Source: Flavobacterium sp. 1 (GTDB taxonomy: Bacteria; Bacteroidota; Bacteroidia; Flavobacteriales; Flavobacteriaceae). From it: a DNA stretch of 64,000 bases. Every line of letters starts with the position of its first letter. Position 1 is the stretch's first letter. Both the position numbers and the translations under genes were made by a program. The stretch spans positions 4,712,001 to 4,776,000 of the forward strand of contig NZ_PGER01000001.1 in the NCBI RefSeq assembly GCF_002797935.1, written 5' to 3'. The notes below the pieces were generated by a model. The model was given only the letters and a program-made list of their open reading frames with translations, had not been told where the DNA came from and did not search any database. Shown piece after piece: positions 59,400 to 64,000 of the stretch.

Positions 59400-59444
59400 C
59401 AGGAGAGTACAGGACGCTTATTCAAAAGTTGTCCTGTATTTTTA
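59400..59444 (+). promoter_or_regulatory. PUL promoter P4 with CAGGA operator pair
   Basis: CAGGAGAGTA (59400) and CAGGACGCTT (59410), 17 bp, then TATTTTTA (59437-59444). An inverted GTCCTGTA (59431-59438) also pairs with TACAGGAC (59408-59415), a feature not seen in the other four. The start would be near 59451, before the esterase ATG at 59474. Confidence 0.8.
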
Positions 59445-59473
59445 AATCCTCTACTCAATGTAAAAAAGAAGAT

Positions 59474-60979
59474 ATGAAAATAGTTAAAAAAGAACTGCTG
59501 CTTTTCTGTTTTATAGCTGCTTGCCAATTGTTGCAGGCACAGATAAAATTACCGGCTCTTGTAAGTGATAATATGGTTTTGCAGCAAAAAGCAAAAGTAA
59601 ACTTGTGGGGTTGGGCCGCGCCAAATGAAATTATAAAAATTCAATTGGGTTGGCAAACGGATTTAGTAGAAACAAAAGCAGATGCTAAAGGGAATTGGAA
59701 AGTTGAAGTTTCAACTCCTAAAGCAGACGAAAAAAAATATACCATAACGTTGCAAGCTTCCAATAAAATCACACTTAATAATGTTCTATTGGGTGAAGTT
59801 TGGATTTGTTCAGGACAATCCAATATGTTTTTCCCTGTAGGAAAACAAGAAGGGACTTGGAAAACAGGAGTTAAAAATTATGAAGAAGAAGTCAAAAATG
59901 CTAATTTCCCATTAATCCGATTATTTACGGTAATGACTGTCGCTTCTGAGAAGCCATTGGATGATGTTAAAGGGAATTGGAAAGAATGTTCTCCAGAAAA
60001 CGTATATGATTTTTCGGCAGTAGGGTATTTTTTTGGACGTGATTTGTTTCAGAATATCAAAACGCCAATTGGTTTGATTTCTACTTCTTGGGGAGGTACT
60101 AAAGCAGAAGCTTGGACGTCAGCAAAAGTTTTAGAAGAAAATAAGGACTTAGTTCCGATTCTGATAGAAAATGTTCAAAAAGAAAAACAATATTATACGG
60201 ACTTAGAAGCGTATTATACTAATTTGAAAAATGGAACTGCAGCTGCAGAACTCAAAAAACCAAAGAAAACGGAGGAGAATAAATATCCGTATGTTTTGTA
60301 TAATGGCATGCTGCATCCAATAATTAATTATACGATGAAAGGGGTTATCTGGTATCAAGGGGAAAGCAATGCCGAAAAAGCATTGCTGTATCAAACGCTG
60401 TTTCCTGCAATGGTGCAAAACTGGAGAGACAACTGGAAACAAGGTGATTTCCCATTTTATTATGTTCAGATTGCACCTCATAAAGGTCAAAATCCATACA
60501 TCCGTGAGGCACAGCTGCTTTCTTTGAATAAAATTAAAAATAGCGGAATGGCGGTTACAACGGATGTTGGGAATGAAACCAATATTCATCCGATAGATAA
60601 GCAGACGGTTGGTTACAGACTGTCACTTATTGCTCGTGCTCAAACTTATAATGAAAGTAAATTAGCGTTTTCTGGACCTATATACAATCACATGGAAGCG
60701 GATAAAAAACAGATAAAATTGTTTTTTGATTATGCAGAATCTGGACTTTCTCAAAAAGGAGATGTTTTGAAAGAATTTGAAGTTGCCGGCGAGGACAAAG
60801 TTTTTTATCCAGCTGTTGCTAAAATTAAAGGAAAAACAGTAGTTGTTTCTTCTGAAAAAGTGAATAAGCCGATAGCGGTTCGATTTGCTTGGAAAGCAGT
60901 TCCTGATCCAAATTTATTCAATGCCGAAAATTTACCGGCATCACCATTTAGAACAGATAATTGGGAAAATCAGAAATAG
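59474..60979 (+). CDS. Sialate O-acetylesterase-type carbohydrate esterase
   Basis: 501 residues from the ATG at 59474, giving signal peptide LLLFCFIAACQLLQAQ; longer upstream starts would overlap P4. Motifs: LPALVSDNMVLQQKAKVNLWGWAAPNE (about 24), the SGNH-type nucleophile GEVWICSGQSNMFFPVG (about 110), GVIWYQGESNAEKALLYQTLFPAMVQNWR (about 290), and DVGNETNIHPIDKQTVGYRL (about 375) with a likely Asp/His pair. It would remove O-acetyl groups from pectic galacturonic acid or other sugars. Despite the family name, sialic acid is not implied. The next gene begins within 12 bp of its stop. Confidence 0.88.
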   Translation: MKIVKKELLLFCFIAACQLLQAQIKLPALVSDNMVLQQKAKVNLWGWAAPNEIIKIQLGWQTDLVETKADAKGNWKVEVSTPKADEKKYTITLQASNKITLNNVLLGEVWICSGQSNMFFPVGKQEGTWKTGVKNYEEEVKNANFPLIRLFTVMTVASEKPLDDVKGNWKECSPENVYDFSAVGYFFGRDLFQNIKTPIGLISTSWGGTKAEAWTSAKVLEENKDLVPILIENVQKEKQYYTDLEAYYTNLKNGTAAAELKKPKKTEENKYPYVLYNGMLHPIINYTMKGVIWYQGESNAEKALLYQTLFPAMVQNWRDNWKQGDFPFYYVQIAPHKGQNPYIREAQLLSLNKIKNSGMAVTTDVGNETNIHPIDKQTVGYRLSLIARAQTYNESKLAFSGPIYNHMEADKKQIKLFFDYAESGLSQKGDVLKEFEVAGEDKVFYPAVAKIKGKTVVVSSEKVNKPIAVRFAWKAVPDPNLFNAENLPASPFRTDNWENQK

Positions 60980-60990
60980 TATTTTGCCAA

Positions 60991-62022
60991 ATGAATTACA
61001 CATTTATGAGTATTATAAATAAAAATATTTTTTTCGGAATTTTGTTGTTCTTCTGTCATTTCGTCAACGCTCAAAATGCTGAAAGTAAGACTCAGAATAT
61101 AGCTGGTAAACCATTGTTTCGTGATCCTGTTTTTGACGGAGCGGCAGATCCAGCAGTTATTTGGAACAAAAAACAGAAAAAATGGTTTATGTTTTATACC
61201 AACCGCAGAGCAAATGATTCTACGGCTAAAGGGGTTAGTTGGGTTCATGGCACTCGAATTGGAATTGCAGAATCAAAAAACGGCGTAAATTGGACATATA
61301 AGGATACTTGTAATATCGGATATAAATTACCGCAAATTACCCATTGGGCACCCGATGTTATTGAGTATAAAGGTTTATACCACATGTATTTGACGATTGT
61401 CCCGGGTATTTTTGACGGTTGGTATTTTCCGCGCTATATTATTCATCTGACGAGTAAAAATTTAATGGATTGGAAATTTGAGTCGAAACTAAAATTGGCT
61501 TCTGAGCGATGTATTGATGCTTCTGTTTTTCGATTGCCAAATAGAACTTGGCGAATGTATTACAATAATGAAAATGATGGAAAATCTATTTATTATGCAG
61601 ATAGTCCCGATTTATACAATTGGACAGATGCTGGCAAAAAGATTGTAAAAGAGCGTGGCGAAGGACCGAAAGTTTTTCAGTGGAAAGGTAAAAACTGGAT
61701 GATTTGTGATACTTGGCGCGGACTAAGCGTATATTCTTCAGAAGATTTTATTAATTGGAAAAGGCAGCCAAAAAATATACTTGAAATTCCAGGGACAGGA
61801 ATTGACGATCAGGTTATAGGTGGACATGCTGATGTAGTTGTAAATGGAGGGAAAGCTTATATTTTTTATTTTACACATCCCGGAAGAACTCCCGAGAATA
61901 AAGGGAAAGACAATTACAAGACTAAAAGAAGCTCGATTCAGGTAGCCGAATTAGAATTGGAAAATGACGAGATAGTTTGCAACAGGGATAATCCTGTTTA
62001 TATAAATTTAAAACAGCCATAA
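60991..62022 (+). CDS. Beta-propeller glycoside hydrolase (GH43/GH117-like)
   Basis: About 343 residues from the ATG at 60991; an alternative ATG at 61006 still leaves the signal peptide (IFFGILLFFCHFVNAQ). Five-bladed propeller features: FRDPVFDGAADPAVIWNKKQKKWFMFY (near 40), WAPDVIEYKGLYHMYL (about 125), CIDASVFRLPNRTWRMYYNNE (about 180) and GEGPKVFQWKGKNWMICDTWRG (about 228), consistent with an Asp-Asp-Glu catalytic triad in this clan. Substrate is uncertain. It lies between the acetylesterase and rhaM in one unit. Confidence 0.8.
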   Translation: MNYTFMSIINKNIFFGILLFFCHFVNAQNAESKTQNIAGKPLFRDPVFDGAADPAVIWNKKQKKWFMFYTNRRANDSTAKGVSWVHGTRIGIAESKNGVNWTYKDTCNIGYKLPQITHWAPDVIEYKGLYHMYLTIVPGIFDGWYFPRYIIHLTSKNLMDWKFESKLKLASERCIDASVFRLPNRTWRMYYNNENDGKSIYYADSPDLYNWTDAGKKIVKERGEGPKVFQWKGKNWMICDTWRGLSVYSSEDFINWKRQPKNILEIPGTGIDDQVIGGHADVVVNGGKAYIFYFTHPGRTPENKGKDNYKTKRSSIQVAELELENDEIVCNRDNPVYINLKQP

Positions 62023-62026
62023 AAAA

Positions 62027-62350
62027 ATGAAAAACACGCATAGAAATGCATTCAAAATGAAATTAAAAAAAGGTTTTGAAGCGGAATACAAAAAAAGACA
62101 CGACGAAATTTGGCCAGAATTAGCATCCTTACTTTCCGAATCAGGGATTCAGGATTACAGTATTTTTTTAGATGAAGAAACACTTGTTCTTTTTGCAGTT
62201 CAAAAATTAAGCCCTGATTTTGATGAAGCATTTTTGCCTAATCATCCTATTGTGAAAAAATGGTGGGCGTATATGGGTGATATCATGGAGACTAATCCAG
62301 ATAATTCACCGCTTTCGGCTTCGTTAAAAGAGGTTTTTCATTTGGATTAA
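62027..62350 (+). CDS. rhaM: L-rhamnose mutarotase
   Basis: A 107-residue cytosolic protein of normal RhaM length. The N-terminal FKMKLKKGFEAEYKKRHDEIWPELASLL and C-terminal WWAYMGDIMETNPDNSP are characteristic, with His at residue about 25 as likely catalytic acid/base. It interconverts rhamnose anomers and supports L-rhamnose as a product of this locus. It begins 5 bp after the preceding stop, so it is the third gene of the P4 unit. Confidence 0.92.
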   Translation: MKNTHRNAFKMKLKKGFEAEYKKRHDEIWPELASLLSESGIQDYSIFLDEETLVLFAVQKLSPDFDEAFLPNHPIVKKWWAYMGDIMETNPDNSPLSASLKEVFHLD

Positions 62351-62380
62351 TTTGTTGATTTTATAAAAATTGGTTTGTAG

Positions 62381-62425
62381 CAGTATACAACAGGATACTC
62401 TTACCTGCTTTAATAGATATATTTG
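62381..62425 (+). promoter_or_regulatory. PUL promoter P5 with CAGGATA operator pair
   Basis: CAGTATACAA (62381, the least conserved first unit) and CAGGATACTC (62391), 17 bp, then TATATTTG at 62418-62425, a perfect -7 box. The second unit is exactly 27 bp before it as in P1-P4. The start would be near 62432, about 290 nt before the next gene. Confidence 0.82.
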
Positions 62426-62431
62426 AATCAA

Positions 62432-62576
62432 TGATAGGTTAATAACTCTCAAGGTTGTTTTTGGTTTGGTTAGTGGTTTTAAATTTTTTTAAAAAGAAAG
62501 TTAATTCTATAAGTGTGAGTTTTTACAAACCTTCTTTTTAAACGCTATAATCTTTATGGTTTAGCGTTTTTTTTTT
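62432..62576 (+). ncRNA. Candidate PUL-linked small RNA or leader RNA
   Basis: From the P5 predicted start to a terminator at 62540-62576 there is only a 3-codon open frame (62451). The segment is about 145 nt and so could be a stand-alone RNA co-regulated with the PUL. It contains AAAGTTAA (62497-62504), complementary to TTAACTTT just before both susC start codons (48383-48390 and 54197-54204). The pairing is short and AT-rich, so it may be chance. It could instead be an attenuated leader of the downstream gene. Confidence 0.45.
62540..62576 (+). terminator. Intrinsic terminator downstream of P5
   Basis: AAACGCTA (62540-62547) and TAGCGTTT (62562-62569) with further ATAA/TTAT pairing inside, running into T10. 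It lies after the P5 start and before the DUF4861 gene, so it can end the rhaM unit or a P5 transcript. Confidence 0.82.
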
Positions 62577-62722
62577 GTGAATTAATTTAAAACAAATTAA
62601 AAGGATCATACTGCAGTATTTCGATGGTTTTTTTAATGGAGTAAAAAAGAAAGCTAAATTTGTGAAAGAGAAGATTTTTGAACAATAGTTCCAGTATTTT
62701 TTTTAATAAATAAGTAAATAAA

Positions 62723-64000
62723 ATGAAAAAAAGTATTCGATTTGGTTTAACAATAACAGCTACTGTACTATTATTGAACAGTTGTAAAGCTCAAAAAAAC
62801 GAAACCGCAACAAAAATTGTTCTCAAAAACACTTCGGATATTGTTTTGCCTCAAAAGGCAGTTGAAATTAAACGAAGCGCTTTTCCTTTTATAAAAAATG
62901 CATCCAATTATCCAATCATCCTGCAACAAAAGGATACTATTCCTGCCCAGCTAAACGATCTTGATGGCGATGGAAAATGGGATGAAATCTTTTTAATTGC
63001 TGATTTTGCACCCAAAGAGAAAAAAGAATTAGTGTTAAGATGGTCTGCAACTGATCCTAAATTTACGGTACGCACAAGTGTTCGTTTTGGAAAAAGAACT
63101 GGAAAAGACGAGCCAGTGAAACCCGCAACCGAAGAGGTAATGCCAGCCAATGAAGTGCATACAGCATTGGGATATCAGCGTTATCAGACAGATGGTCCAT
63201 CTTGGGAAAATGATAAAGTAGGATTTAGGCATTATTTGGACGGAAGAAATGCTAAAGATGTTTTTGGTAAAAAAATCCCAGCCATTACTCCAGAAAATGT
63301 AGGCATAAACAGTAAAGGCGGTGTGGAAGATAATTACCATCAAATGTACGATTGGGGAAGAGATATTTTTCCAGTTGGAAACTCAGCAGGTTTGGGAGGT
63401 TATGCTTTATTGGTAAATAATGAAATAAAAAGATTAGGAATTACCGCAAAAGAACCTTTAAATAATATTGAAACAACAACGTTTAAAATTGTAAGTGAAG
63501 GACCTGAGAATTCGGTTTTAAGTTATAACTACCATAATTGGGATATTAACGGAAAAAAGTATCAGGTGCAGGAGACGACTTCAATCTGGCCGGGAATGTA
63601 TGGATATAAAAATACAGTGACGGTAAATGGCCTTCAAGGAAACGAAGTGTTTTTAGCCGCACTTTCTAATATCAACAATACTAATCCATTAATAGAAATT
63701 AATTCGGGCGATTTTGTTTGTTTGATTCAGCACGGGCATTTAACTTATGAAAAACAATGGATATTAGGAACGGCAATTTTAGTTCCTAAAAAAATATACA
63801 ATGGATATATAGAAGCTCCCAAAACGGGGCAGTTAACCGATTCGTATTTGGCTAAATTAACAGTCAAAAATAATGCCCCGATTAGTTATTATGCAGTGGC
63901 GGGCTGGGAGTTAAGCGCTGATGCAAATTTTAAAGACGCCGCTTATTTTACGAAATACGTTACTACTCTAGCGGAACAGCTTTCAGCCAAAGTTGATGTT
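62723..64000 (+). CDS. DUF4861 family lipoprotein, 3' end outside window
   Basis: An open frame from ATG 62723 to the window end (426 codons, no stop). The N-terminus MKKSIRFGLTITATVLLLNSC ends in a lipobox Cys (about residue 21). The body (LPQKAVEIKRSAFP, QLNDLDGDGKWDEIFLIADF, YHQMYDWGRDIFPVGNSAGLGGYALLV, ETTSIWPGMYGYKN) resembles DUF4861, found in pectin and rhamnogalacturonan PULs of Bacteroidota. Its biochemical function is not known to me. It lies downstream of P5, consistent with co-regulation. Confidence 0.8.
   Translation, partial: MKKSIRFGLTITATVLLLNSCKAQKNETATKIVLKNTSDIVLPQKAVEIKRSAFPFIKNASNYPIILQQKDTIPAQLNDLDGDGKWDEIFLIADFAPKEKKELVLRWSATDPKFTVRTSVRFGKRTGKDEPVKPATEEVMPANEVHTALGYQRYQTDGPSWENDKVGFRHYLDGRNAKDVFGKKIPAITPENVGINSKGGVEDNYHQMYDWGRDIFPVGNSAGLGGYALLVNNEIKRLGITAKEPLNNIETTTFKIVSEGPENSVLSYNYHNWDINGKKYQVQETTSIWPGMYGYKNTVTVNGLQGNEVFLAALSNINNTNPLIEINSGDFVCLIQHGHLTYEKQWILGTAILVPKKIYNGYIEAPKTGQLTDSYLAKLTVKNNAPISYYAVAGWELSADANFKDAAYFTKYVTTLAEQLSAKVDV

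Larger units (their letters stand above)
62351..62722 (+). other. 372-bp spacer before the DUF4861 gene
   Basis: Contains P5, the candidate RNA and its terminator. After the terminator, a TAAATTTG (62655-62662) could be a second, operator-free promoter for the DUF4861 gene, but no good -33 box is seen. Confidence 0.55.

Noticed and set aside
1..64000. tRNA, rRNA, CRISPR arrays, IS transposases or prophage genes
   Set aside because: I looked for cloverleaf ends, regularly spaced direct repeats and transposase motifs and saw none; a tRNA scan and CRISPR finder would be needed to be certain.

Overview
The window looks like a chromosome segment of a gliding, polysaccharide-degrading Bacteroidota, most likely Flavobacterium. 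Evidence: AT-rich DNA, Bacteroidota-type promoters (TTTG, about 17-20 bp, TAnnTTTG), little sign of Shine-Dalgarno sites, a gldA gliding gene, a type IX secretion (type B) sorting domain, and two SusC/SusD pairs.

Region 1 (1-20059) is methionine and assimilatory sulfur metabolism. It runs: the end of the homoserine dehydrogenase gene, a DUF2007 protein, an OsmC protein, metZ, a small hydrolase and an Rrf2 regulator. The cysH-cysD-cysN-sulfite reductase-cobA-precorrin-2 dehydrogenase-ferredoxin:NADP reductase series follows, then a SAM-I riboswitch and metH and metF. metH is split in two, and its halves are separated by two accessory hypothetical genes and palindromic repeats. The larger half is interrupted by a 446-bp element that encodes a DUF559 endonuclease domain and is bounded by inverted GC-rich palindromes.

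Region 2 (20060-37940) is mixed. It holds a repeat-bearing lipoprotein, a large T9SS cargo protein, a PLP decarboxylase, an AraC-type membrane regulator with a DoxX-like protein, gldA and a beta-barrel protein. The aromatic amino acid operon follows: pheA, aminotransferase, tyrA, DAHP synthase/chorismate mutase. Upstream of pheA I find what looks like a complete transcription attenuator: an 18-residue Phe/Tyr-rich leader peptide, an antiterminator starting just after its stop codon, and a terminator just before pheA. A secreted hypothetical protein, rsgA and dtd close the region.

Region 3 (37945-64000) is a polysaccharide utilisation locus, probably for rhamnogalacturonan I. A minus-strand operon encodes GH106, GH105, a PL9-like lyase, GH2 and an esterase-GH43 fusion. 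Divergent plus-strand units encode two SusC/SusD pairs, a sialate-type acetylesterase, a beta-propeller glycosidase, L-rhamnose mutarotase and a DUF4861 lipoprotein cut by the window end. Five promoters in this locus share one architecture: two direct CAGGAyA-type 10-bp units, then exactly 17 bp, then a TAnnTTTG/A box. This predicts one regulon under a regulator not encoded in the window. The fifth promoter drives a segment of about 145 nt that ends in a terminator, a candidate PUL-linked small RNA.

The strongest findings are the PUL operator array, the pheA attenuator, the DUF559 insertion in metH and the candidate PUL RNA. All positions were read by eye; no alignments or searches were run.
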